Below are positions 1-6,097 of a stretch of 6,097 nt of DNA, piece by piece. A model generated the notes under the pieces. That model did not search any database. It saw only the letters and a program-made list of their open reading frames with translations, and was not told where the DNA came from. How positions within the stretch are numbered: the stretch's first letter is position 1; every line of letters starts with the position of its first letter. Source of the stretch: an uncultured Clostridia bacterium. GTDB lineage: Bacteria; Bacillota; Clostridia; UMGS1883. Both the position numbers and the translations under genes were made by a program. Location of the stretch: the NCBI GenBank assembly GCA_947630525.1, contig CANRHW010000096.1, forward strand, positions 1 to 6,097, written 5' to 3'.

Positions 1-14
1 ACACGGTCCACGCC

Positions 15-1490
15 ATGATTTACGACCGGGCGGAGCTGTATTATAACAAAACGGCGTTTACCGAGCGCGGCGGCGGCGCGCGGAGCTTCGGCGAACTCAT
101 GATAGACGCTCACCTGGCCGCCGGCGAGCTGGATCGCCTTGGATTGGCGGGCCGGCCGGCGGCGGTAACGGGCCAGGTGGACTATGCCACGCTGGCGGCG
201 ATGTTGGGCTGCCTTGAAGCCGGCTGCCCTTTAGTACCGCTGGACCAGGGGTTGGGGGCCGACAAGCTCTGCGAGCTCATCACCGGCTGCGAAATTGGAA
301 CGCTCCTCTGCGGCCCCGGCAGCGTCGACATCGCTGTGCAGGCCGGCCAAAAGCTGCCCGGCCTGAAAGTTGTCGAAAATGTTGGCGAAGAGCTTATAAA
401 ATCCGACGTTCCCGCATGGAACGGATTGCCGCCGGTTGACCCGGCGGGGCCGGCCTTTCTGTTTTTCAACGAGGACGGGGCCGGCGCGATGCTCTCTCAT
501 AAAAATATATGCGCCGCGATCGAGGCAATTTCCTCAGTCCGCGCCGTAGGCTCATACACTTTTCTTGCTCCGGCGGTCTGGGGCGGCGCCTTTGACTGCA
601 TTATGGGGCTTTTGCTGCCGCTTTGGTCCGGCTGCGGCCTTATACGCCGCGGCGAAAAGCGCGGCAGGGCGCGAACCATCGCCGAGTCGGGAGCTTCGGC
701 CCTGACATGCACCTCTCCCCGGCTGAGGGGATTGGAGCGTTCACTGTGGCTGCGCTCGGAAAAAAAGCGCGGCCCGCTGGCGGCTTCGCTGGCAAGGCTG
801 ACCGAAAGGCTTGGCGGCCGCGCCGGAGCGGGCAAGGCCATGGGTCGCAGGGTGCGCAGCCTCATAGGCGGCGACTTGAAGTTCATCCTCTGCGGCGGCG
901 TCTGGCCCGACAGGGAAAGCGCCCGTCTGTTCTCCGGCTGGGGCATAGAGGTTTGCAGCTGCTATTTCACCCCCGAATGCGGACCGCTGGCGGTTTTTGA
1001 CCCCTCGTTCAAGAAGCTTGTGCCGCTGACGGATATCACCGTTCCGTCCCCGGTAAAAGACGATTTCGGCGAACTGTGTGTCGCTGGCGACCGGGCGCCG
1101 ATAGGCTATTTCGGCGGACGTACGGATTTTGGCGAAGCTTTCCCCACCGGCGACATGGGCCGCATAACCGAGGATGGGGCGCTGGAGCTGCGCGGCAGAA
1201 AAAAGACGGCTCTCTACGGCAGGGACGGCGAGCTGGTTTTCCCCGAAGAGATGGCCGAAGTAATACTCGCCAGCCGCTACGTGGCCGACTGCTCCATAAC
1301 CGGCAGATTTGACACCAAAACCGCCGACGTGCTGATCACCGCCCACATAACCCCGGATTTCAAAGAGGTAAACACGGTGCTGGGTGAAAAATATTCTCCG
1401 AACCGGCTGCGTCTGTTTTTCAACACGGTCATGGAGCGTATGGCTCCATCGCTGCCCCACCGGATACATGAATTCACCCTGCCTGACTGA
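15..1490 (+). CDS. Degenerate AMP-binding protein (long-chain acyl-CoA synthetase-like), probable pseudoenzyme
   Basis: 491 residues from ATG 15. The fold is that of the ANL superfamily, closest in pattern to bacterial FadD15-like long-chain acyl-CoA ligases, which activate a carboxylate with ATP. Recognisable landmarks are AELYYNKTAF near the N-terminus, MLSHKNI (159-165), GGDLKFILCGG (285-295), CYFTPECGP (A5-like, E321), TGDMGR (A7, 378-383), GRKK (394-397) and GELVFPEE (405-412). The A3 phosphate loop, normally TSGTTGxxKG, is replaced by a shorter NEDGAGA (152-158). The usual A4 histidine region reads LAPAVWGGAF (184-193). The protein stops before the KTxTxKIKR-like segment that carries the catalytic lysine. 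Catalysis as an acyl-CoA ligase is therefore unlikely; a binding or regulatory role is inference only. No Shine-Dalgarno is visible in the 14 bases before ATG 15, and the frame is open to the window edge, so the true start may lie upstream. The reading frame is otherwise intact, which argues against a decaying pseudogene. It lies 19 bp before the DUF2232 gene. Confidence 0.8.
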   Translation: MIYDRAELYYNKTAFTERGGGARSFGELMIDAHLAAGELDRLGLAGRPAAVTGQVDYATLAAMLGCLEAGCPLVPLDQGLGADKLCELITGCEIGTLLCGPGSVDIAVQAGQKLPGLKVVENVGEELIKSDVPAWNGLPPVDPAGPAFLFFNEDGAGAMLSHKNICAAIEAISSVRAVGSYTFLAPAVWGGAFDCIMGLLLPLWSGCGLIRRGEKRGRARTIAESGASALTCTSPRLRGLERSLWLRSEKKRGPLAASLARLTERLGGRAGAGKAMGRRVRSLIGGDLKFILCGGVWPDRESARLFSGWGIEVCSCYFTPECGPLAVFDPSFKKLVPLTDITVPSPVKDDFGELCVAGDRAPIGYFGGRTDFGEAFPTGDMGRITEDGALELRGRKKTALYGRDGELVFPEEMAEVILASRYVADCSITGRFDTKTADVLITAHITPDFKEVNTVLGEKYSPNRLRLFFNTVMERMAPSLPHRIHEFTLPD

Positions 1491-1497
1491 TAGAAAA

Positions 1498-1502
1498 GAA
1501 GG
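1498..1502 (+). promoter_or_regulatory. Ribosome binding site fixing the DUF2232 start
   Basis: GAAGG lies 7 bases before ATG 1510, in the 19-base gap after the AMP-binding gene. The same frame is open upstream to an ATG at 1384, but that longer form would overlap the AMP-binding gene by about 107 bases and would add a non-membrane leader. The start at 1510 gives a protein that begins directly with its first hydrophobic segment. Confidence 0.7.
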
Positions 1503-1509
1503 TCCATTG

Positions 1510-2475
1510 ATGAAGGAAAACAACTATATTCTGTTTTTGTCTGTGCGGCTGCTGATATCGCTGCTGCCCCTGGCCTTTGGATGGCCGCTGATTGCTTTTT
1601 GCTTTTGCGTTTACAATCTGGTCGTCATCACCCTTAACCGGGGGCTGGCTTTCGGCGGAGCGGTGGCCCTTGGCGCCGCGGCGGCGGGCGGTCTGTTGGC
1701 CGCCGCCATGAACGGAGCGGCTTTTGGCTGCGCCTTTGCACTGAAAATAGTCCTCGGCGCGTTGGCGGCCGCGCTGGCTTTCGCTTTCCGCAGGAGCTTT
1801 GCCGAGGGGCTTTTGTACACTTCGGCCGCTTATGGAATAGGCGAAGCGATCAGTCTTAAAGCGGCGGCAAGCGAGGCCGGGCAGAGCATAGCCGATTACG
1901 TGTTTTCCGGCATCGAACCCGCGTTCACCATGGCGGCGGATTCCCTCGCCAAAAGCACGGACCCGGCGGCGCAGATATACATGGCTTACGCCCAAAGGCT
2001 CATGGACGGCATAGCTGAATTTTTTAGGCTTTGTGTCCCATCGGCCCTGATAATCTCGTCTCTCATCGCCGGATACGTGGTAATGTGGCTCATTTCGCGC
2101 ACCTTGCGGGGCAGCGTTCTCGACAACGGGCACCGCTTTTCCGAGATAAGGCTCGGTATACCCTCCCTTATTTTCGGGGCGGTGATGCTGGGGCTCGTCT
2201 TTATTCCTCAATCCGCTGTCCGAACCGTAGGCATGAACGGATTTATGGTGTTCCTGTTCCTATCCTTCTGCGCGGGCATGAGCCTGACGGACTTTTTGCT
2301 TGGAATGAAAATAAAAAACGAATCCACGCGAATACTCGTCCACGGCCTGCTGTTTTTGGGCGGGACCTTTGTGATGATGCTGTTCCCTCTGGCAAATATA
2401 TTTATCATATATATAATCATGGGCGTTGTTGACTGCTTCGCCTCGTTCAGAAAGAGGGTGACTACCAGGCCATGA
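1510..2475 (+). CDS. DUF2232 / YybS-family multi-pass membrane protein
   Basis: 321 residues from ATG 1510. The protein is strongly hydrophobic, with about seven or eight predicted membrane segments. They lie roughly at residues 8-24, 26-42, 48-66 and 70-92, then, after a more polar stretch (about 120-170), at 178-195, 217-233, 242-262 and 276-306. The last polar loop before the C-terminal bundle contains FSEIRLGIPS (210-219), resembling the short conserved stretch before a late membrane helix in DUF2232 proteins. The family has no settled biochemical function; it is annotated as YybS in Bacillus, and its gene often sits immediately before gdpP, as here. The stop overlaps the gdpP start (ATGA at 2472-2475), so the two are probably translationally coupled. 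Family assignment rests on topology plus position, not on a catalytic motif. A transporter or S-component-like role cannot be excluded. Confidence 0.75.
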   Translation: MKENNYILFLSVRLLISLLPLAFGWPLIAFCFCVYNLVVITLNRGLAFGGAVALGAAAAGGLLAAAMNGAAFGCAFALKIVLGALAAALAFAFRRSFAEGLLYTSAAYGIGEAISLKAAASEAGQSIADYVFSGIEPAFTMAADSLAKSTDPAAQIYMAYAQRLMDGIAEFFRLCVPSALIISSLIAGYVVMWLISRTLRGSVLDNGHRFSEIRLGIPSLIFGAVMLGLVFIPQSAVRTVGMNGFMVFLFLSFCAGMSLTDFLLGMKIKNESTRILVHGLLFLGGTFVMMLFPLANIFIIYIIMGVVDCFASFRKRVTTRP

Positions 2476-4448
2476 AAAAATCCAACAAATACTTTAGCTC
2501 CCTTGCAAAAAGTTCGGCCTACATTTATGTGGCGCTGGTAATAATAATTGCGTTCTTTACCATAAGGGAGAGCCTTTACGCCGGCATCGCCCTCATTATC
2601 TGCTCTGTGGTCATGCTGATGCACCTGTTTTTGGAACGCCACAGCCGTATGCAGAAGATGAAAAAATACTTCGACCAACTGAGCGGCGAGGCAATGGCCC
2701 AGAGCAGCCAGCTCATGTTCAACATTCCCGACCCCATTGCCGGGGTGAAGATAGACGGCGCCTTCGCCTGGTACAACAACCCGTTCCACGAGGCCTTTTA
2801 CCGCAGCGACTTTGGCCGCAAGCTGTGCGAGATATTCCCGGACGTACACGTGCGCGATATAATTGCCGATGGCGGCAAGCATCCCATAAACGTCAGCTAC
2901 AACGGCATGGAATACCGCATAATACCGACCATAATCAACGATACCGACCCGGAAAAGCCGGCCCTGATACTATATTTTGAAAACGTTACCGACGTGAACC
3001 GCCTCCACCAGCTTGCGATAGACGCCCAGCCAGTGGTAATGAACATCACCATCGACAATTACGGCGAAACTATTGCCGACGCCGGAGAAAACGAGCAATT
3101 AGAGCTGACGGCCTCCGTTGACCGCGCGCTGATAGGCTGGGCCAATTTGATGGGCGGCCTTATCCGCAAATTGGAAAGGGATCGTTATGTTGCGGTTTTC
3201 TCTAACGAGGCCTTTGAAAAAATAAAAGAAGATAAGTTTTCCGTCCTGTCTGACGTAAAAAACGTCAGCCTTGTGTCCATGGCTCCGCCCACGATTAGCA
3301 TAGGCGTAGGCCTTGGCGGCGACACCATTGCCGACTGCGACAACTACGCGCGCATGGCGCTGGATATGGCGCTGGGCAGGGGCGGCGATCAGGCCGCCGT
3401 ATGCGACAGCGGCAAGTTCAGCTATTTCGGCGGCAGCGCAAAGGATGTGGAAAAGCGCACCCGTGTCAAGGCCAGAGTTATGGCTACGGCGCTGAGGGAG
3501 CATATCCTCTCGTCGAGCAACGTGATAATAATGGGCCACCGTGAAGCGGACGCCGACGCCGTGGGCGCGGCTATAGGCCTGGCCTGCGTAGCTTCCCATC
3601 TGGACAGAGACGCCAAGATACTTCTTAACACAACGGACACGGCCGTGCTTTCCCTTGTGGAAAACATCAACCGCAATCACTACCATGACGGCCTGTTTGT
3701 TGGCCGCACTCAGGTGCGGGACTATATTGCCGACAGCACGCTGCTCATAATCTGCGACACTCACCGCCCCTCACTTACGGAGATGCCGGAGCTGCTCGAC
3801 CTCATAAAGCACAAAGCAATGCTGGATCACCACCGCAAAAGCGAGAGCTTCATTGAGGACTGCGACCTGGTTTATCACGAGCCCGCCGCCTCCTCCACCT
3901 GCGAAATGGTCACGGAGATACTCATGTACACCGACGGTGGGCTGAGCCTGTCTACCATTGACGCTACCGCTCTTTACGCCGGAATCGTGCTCGACACCAA
4001 AAATTTTGTGCTCAAAACCGGCGCCCGCACCTTTGAAGCCGCGGCTTATCTGCGCAACGCCGGTGTTGACACCGTAAAAGTTAAGCAGTTTTTCCGGGAA
4101 AGTCCCGAATCCTATCGGATAAGGAACGACCTTATCTCCGCGGCTGAAATCGACGAACACGGAGTATGCGTTTCGATAAGCGACGAAGAGATACCCCAGA
4201 GCGTCGCCGCGCAGGCGGCTGACTCCATGCTTGACATCGAGGGCGTGAGAGCGTCGTTTGTGGTGTTCAGAGACGGCGACGGCGTGAGGATAAGCGGCCG
4301 GAGCCTGGGCGAAATAAACGTCCAGCTCATCGCCGAATATATGGGCGGCGGCGGCCACGCAATGGCGGCGGCGGCTCAGCTTGGGCGCACCTCGGTCCGC
4401 GACGGAGCGGCAAGGCTCCGCGAGGCCATAGACGAATATTGTAAGTAA
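2472..4448 (+). CDS. gdpP: Cyclic-di-AMP phosphodiesterase GdpP (PAS / degenerate GGDEF / DHH-DHHA1)
   Basis: 658 residues, the usual full length for the family. GdpP hydrolyses cyclic di-AMP to pApA and so controls osmotic and cell-wall homeostasis. Two membrane helices (about 16-31 and 36-54) anchor it, with the rest in the cytoplasm. A divergent PAS domain follows (about 80-175, with NIPDPIAG and WYNNPF). The next domain is a GGDEF whose signature has become LERDRY (234-239), as in the family, ending at the conserved ALGRGGDQ. The DHH domain has the expected metal ligands: GHREADADAVG (H356, D360, D362), CDTHRP (D429), DHH (452-454) and LDTKNF (D508). The DHHA1 domain carries GGGGH (625-629) and QAADS and SLGEINVQ stretches. 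No key residue appears lost, so it should be active. It starts inside the DUF2232 stop codon (ATGA), with a GAGGGTG ribosome site at 2454-2460, and lies 22 bp before rplI. Confidence 0.96.
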   Translation: MKKSNKYFSSLAKSSAYIYVALVIIIAFFTIRESLYAGIALIICSVVMLMHLFLERHSRMQKMKKYFDQLSGEAMAQSSQLMFNIPDPIAGVKIDGAFAWYNNPFHEAFYRSDFGRKLCEIFPDVHVRDIIADGGKHPINVSYNGMEYRIIPTIINDTDPEKPALILYFENVTDVNRLHQLAIDAQPVVMNITIDNYGETIADAGENEQLELTASVDRALIGWANLMGGLIRKLERDRYVAVFSNEAFEKIKEDKFSVLSDVKNVSLVSMAPPTISIGVGLGGDTIADCDNYARMALDMALGRGGDQAAVCDSGKFSYFGGSAKDVEKRTRVKARVMATALREHILSSSNVIIMGHREADADAVGAAIGLACVASHLDRDAKILLNTTDTAVLSLVENINRNHYHDGLFVGRTQVRDYIADSTLLIICDTHRPSLTEMPELLDLIKHKAMLDHHRKSESFIEDCDLVYHEPAASSTCEMVTEILMYTDGGLSLSTIDATALYAGIVLDTKNFVLKTGARTFEAAAYLRNAGVDTVKVKQFFRESPESYRIRNDLISAAEIDEHGVCVSISDEEIPQSVAAQAADSMLDIEGVRASFVVFRDGDGVRISGRSLGEINVQLIAEYMGGGGHAMAAAAQLGRTSVRDGAARLREAIDEYCK

Positions 4449-4470
4449 TTGAAAGGACAGGTAAACAGAT

Positions 4471-4917
4471 ATGAAAGTTGTATTATTAGCTGACGTAAAA
4501 GGTCATGGCAAAAAGGGAGATTTAGTTGAGGCCAGCGACGGCTATGCCCGCAATTATCTGCTGCCCAGGGGTCTGGCCAAAGAGGCCACCAAGGGCATAC
4601 TTAACGAGCTAAAGGGCAAAAACGACGCCGCGGCTTATCACCGCGAGCAGGAGCGCAAAGCCGCAATGGAGGCCAAGGCCGTGCTTGAAAGCGGCAAGGT
4701 CGTTATCCCGGCACGGGCGGGCGAGGGCGGCAAGCTCTTCGGCAAAATAACCTCGCAAGACGTGGCCGAAGCCATAAAAATGCAGCTCCATCAGGTAGTG
4801 GACAAGAAAAAAATCGTTCTGCCCGACGGCATCAAGGCCATTGGCGACAAGACCGTAGAGGTAAAGCTGTACCCCGAAATCTCGGCCAAGGTCACCGTCA
4901 CGGTTGTTTCCGAATAA
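4471..4917 (+). CDS. rplI: 50S ribosomal protein L9
   Basis: 148 residues, the normal length. L9 binds 23S rRNA at the base of the L1 stalk and extends away from the ribosome; it influences frame maintenance. The N-terminal rRNA-binding domain starts MKVVLLADVKGHGKKGD and contains the family signature GDLVEASDGYARNYLLPRG, in which the commonly valine position before SDGY is alanine. A charged connecting helix (about 41-75, rich in K, E, A and R) leads to the C-terminal domain (about 79-148), with KLFGKITSQDVAEAI and a final VEVKLYPEISAKVTVTV strand pair. AAAGGA at 4452-4457 is a plausible though slightly distant ribosome site. The gene follows gdpP by 22 bp with no terminator between, so it is likely co-transcribed, matching the conserved gdpP-rplI-dnaB order. 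Confidence 0.98.
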   Translation: MKVVLLADVKGHGKKGDLVEASDGYARNYLLPRGLAKEATKGILNELKGKNDAAAYHREQERKAAMEAKAVLESGKVVIPARAGEGGKLFGKITSQDVAEAIKMQLHQVVDKKKIVLPDGIKAIGDKTVEVKLYPEISAKVTVTVVSE

Positions 4918-4927
4918 CGCCAATCCA

Positions 4928-4958
4928 CGGTGAAAAGACGGCGTTGCCGTATTCACTG
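4928..4958 (+). promoter_or_regulatory. Imperfect hairpin between rplI and dnaB
   Basis: ACGGC (4938-4942) pairs perfectly with GCCGT (4946-4950) around a GTT loop. Outside a small AAG/A internal loop, GTGAA (4930-4934) pairs with TTCAC (4952-4956), and G4929-T4957 plus C4928-G4958 extend it. There is no T-run after the stem, so it does not look like an intrinsic terminator. It could be an mRNA processing or stabilising element, or have no function. Confidence 0.35.
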
Positions 4959-4999
4959 CGGCGTCACCTTTCACTTAAAATATAAAACTCCAATTCACT

Positions 5000-5004
5000 G
5001 GAGG
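5000..5004 (+). promoter_or_regulatory. Ribosome binding site selecting the TTG start of dnaB
   Basis: A perfect GGAGG lies 8 bases before TTG 5013. The next in-frame candidate, ATG 5037, is 32 bases away from it and would remove the leader residues DSPIGIN. The spacing strongly favours TTG. Confidence 0.8.
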
Positions 5005-5012
5005 CGAGCAAA

Positions 5013-6097
5013 TTGGATTCTCCCATAGGCATAAATATGCCCTATAATCTTGAGGCCGAGCAGGCCGTGCTGGCAAGCGCACTGCTCAGCGAGGACGCGC
5101 TCAGCGCCGTAATGGAATCACTTATTGAGGACGACTTCTATATCAGCGCTCACCGGGCGGTTTTCAACGCCATAAGCGGTCTGTTTTCAACCGGCAGGCC
5201 CGTTGATTTGGTGACGGTCTCCGGCGAGCTGGGCGAAAAGCTGGATTCCATCGGCGGCATAAGCTACCTCACCAAGATAATGCAGGGCATTTACACCACT
5301 GAAAATCTCAGGCACTACATCGACATAGTCCGCTCCAAGACCCTGCTGCGCCGCCTCATAAGCGCCAGCAGCGAGATAATGGACATGGCCGCCAAGGACG
5401 AGGAGGAAGCCGAGCTGATACTTGACCAAAGCGAGCGGCTCATCTTTGAAATAAGTGAGAAGCGCGGCGCAAAGGGCTTTTATCACATTGGCGAGGTCGT
5501 TAAGAGCGCCATGGCCATATTAGAGGAACTCAAACGGCGCAGCGGCAAGATAACCGGCATACCTACGGGCTTTTCGGGCCTGGATGGCTATACCGCCGGC
5601 CTCCAGAACAGCGATTTGATAATCGTTGCGGCCCGTCCCGGCGTCGGCAAGACCAGCCTCGCCCTGAACATTGTTGAAAACGCCGCCATACAAAGCAAGG
5701 CTACGGCCGCTGTCTTTTCGCTGGAAATGAGCAAGGAACAGTTGGTTAACCGCGTGCTTTCCAGCGAAGCCTTAGTCGAACTGTCCAAGCTCCGCGTGGG
5801 CGACATTGGCCCCGACGAAATGACAAGGCTGGCCCACGCCCTTAAAGACGTGGTCACCGCCCCGGTATATATTGACGACACCCCCGGCATAACCGTATCG
5901 GAAATACGGGCCAAGTGCCGCCGTCTGAAAATGGAAAAAGGGCTTGGGCTGGTAGTTATCGACTATCTTCAGCTCATGCAGAGCGGCCGCAGGGACGGCA
6001 ACCGCGCCAACGAGGTGGCTGAAATATCCCGGTCGCTGAAAATCATGGCCAAGGAGCTGAACGTCCCGGTAATAACTCTGTCGCAGCTAAACCGCGC
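5013..6097 (+). CDS. dnaB: Replicative DNA helicase DnaB, 3' end beyond the window
   Basis: 361 complete codons are present, read from TTG 5013; the family is about 440-450 residues, so roughly the last fifth is missing at the right edge. DnaB is the hexameric ATP-driven 5'-3' helicase that opens DNA at the replication fork and works with primase (it is named DnaC in Bacillus subtilis). The N-terminal domain begins PYNLEAEQAVLASALL (10-25), followed by a helical linker (about 105-178). The RecA-like motor domain starts at TGIPTGFSGLDGYTAGL (181-197). Walker A reads ARPGVGKTS (207-215), a slight variant of the common RPSMGKT form. FSLEMS carries the likely catalytic glutamate (E238), and Walker B is LVVIDYLQLM (313-322, D317). 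The SQLNRA segment is the last thing visible. No intein interrupts the visible part, including the Walker A insertion site used by some DnaB inteins. The gene lies 95 bp after rplI. Confidence 0.97.
   Translation, partial: MDSPIGINMPYNLEAEQAVLASALLSEDALSAVMESLIEDDFYISAHRAVFNAISGLFSTGRPVDLVTVSGELGEKLDSIGGISYLTKIMQGIYTTENLRHYIDIVRSKTLLRRLISASSEIMDMAAKDEEEAELILDQSERLIFEISEKRGAKGFYHIGEVVKSAMAILEELKRRSGKITGIPTGFSGLDGYTAGLQNSDLIIVAARPGVGKTSLALNIVENAAIQSKATAAVFSLEMSKEQLVNRVLSSEALVELSKLRVGDIGPDEMTRLAHALKDVVTAPVYIDDTPGITVSEIRAKCRRLKMEKGLGLVVIDYLQLMQSGRRDGNRANEVAEISRSLKIMAKELNVPVITLSQLNR

Larger units (their letters stand above)
4918..5012 (+). other. rplI-dnaB intergenic spacer with repeated TTCACT
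   Basis: This is the only sizeable gap in the window (95 bp). It holds an imperfect hairpin (4928-4958), three copies of TTCACT (4952-4957, 4970-4975 and 4994-4999), an AT-rich patch TTAAAATATAAAA (4975-4987) and the dnaB ribosome site. The AT-rich patch contains TATAAA (4981-4986), which could be a -10 element, but no convincing -35 lies about 17 bases before it. No reading frame of note is present. Confidence 0.5.

Noticed and set aside
150..455. Three GGCCGGCC palindromes at 150-157, 341-348 and 448-455
   Set aside because: They encode ordinary Ala/Gly/Pro-rich residues in a GC-rich gene, have irregular spacing and no flanking similarity, so composition explains them.
1384..1509. Longer N-terminus for the DUF2232 protein starting at ATG 1384
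   Set aside because: It would overlap the AMP-binding gene by over 100 bases; GAAGG 7 bases before ATG 1510 gives a better start.
3171..3188. GGDEF domain of GdpP as an active diguanylate cyclase
   Set aside because: The signature is LERDRY in place of GGDEF, matching the degenerate domain typical of GdpP.
741..4358. Chain of long minus-strand open frames (about 195-260 codons each) opposite the first three genes
   Set aside because: They mirror the codon bias of the GC-rich + strand genes, have low-complexity compositions and no recognisable domains, and lie wholly opposite genes with clear family motifs or membrane topology.
4928..4974. Intrinsic terminator after rplI
   Set aside because: The stem is imperfect and is not followed by a T-run; the sequence after it is GC-rich (GCGGCGTC).
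5631..5960. Possible intein in DnaB at the Walker A site
   Set aside because: The motor domain reads continuously from Walker A to Walker B at normal spacing, with no splicing-domain sequence. The part beyond 6097 cannot be judged.

Overview
The window looks like the chromosome of a Bacillota (Firmicutes) member, probably a Clostridia-class bacterium of fairly high GC (by eye somewhere near 57-60%). The grounds are gene order and codon use. A DUF2232/YybS-type membrane protein, a GdpP-type c-di-AMP phosphodiesterase, ribosomal protein L9 and the replicative helicase DnaB occur in that order in Bacillus subtilis (yybS-gdpP-rplI-dnaC) and in many Clostridia. Isoleucine is coded mostly by ATA despite the high GC. 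The exact genus cannot be read from the sequence.

Layout, all on the + strand: (1) 15-1490, an acyl-CoA-synthetase-like AMP-binding protein that has lost its ATP P-loop and ends before the catalytic lysine segment, so probably a pseudoenzyme; its true start may lie left of the window. (2) 1510-2475, a multi-pass DUF2232 membrane protein. (3) 2472-4448, GdpP, overlapping the previous stop by ATGA. (4) 4471-4917, rplI. (5) A 95-bp gap with an imperfect hairpin and three TTCACT hexamers. (6) 5013-6097, dnaB from a TTG start, cut by the right edge of the window.

The first four genes are separated by 19, -4 and 22 bases with no terminator, so they probably form one transcript. dnaB may belong to it or may have its own control in the 95-bp gap. 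Functionally this is a mostly housekeeping neighbourhood: second-messenger (c-di-AMP) turnover at the membrane, a 50S subunit protein and the replication fork helicase. The one unusual member is the eroded adenylate-forming enzyme at the head of the cluster. I see no mobile element, CRISPR array, tRNA or rRNA, and no clear new system; the degenerate AMP-binding protein beside the c-di-AMP module is the best candidate for novelty.
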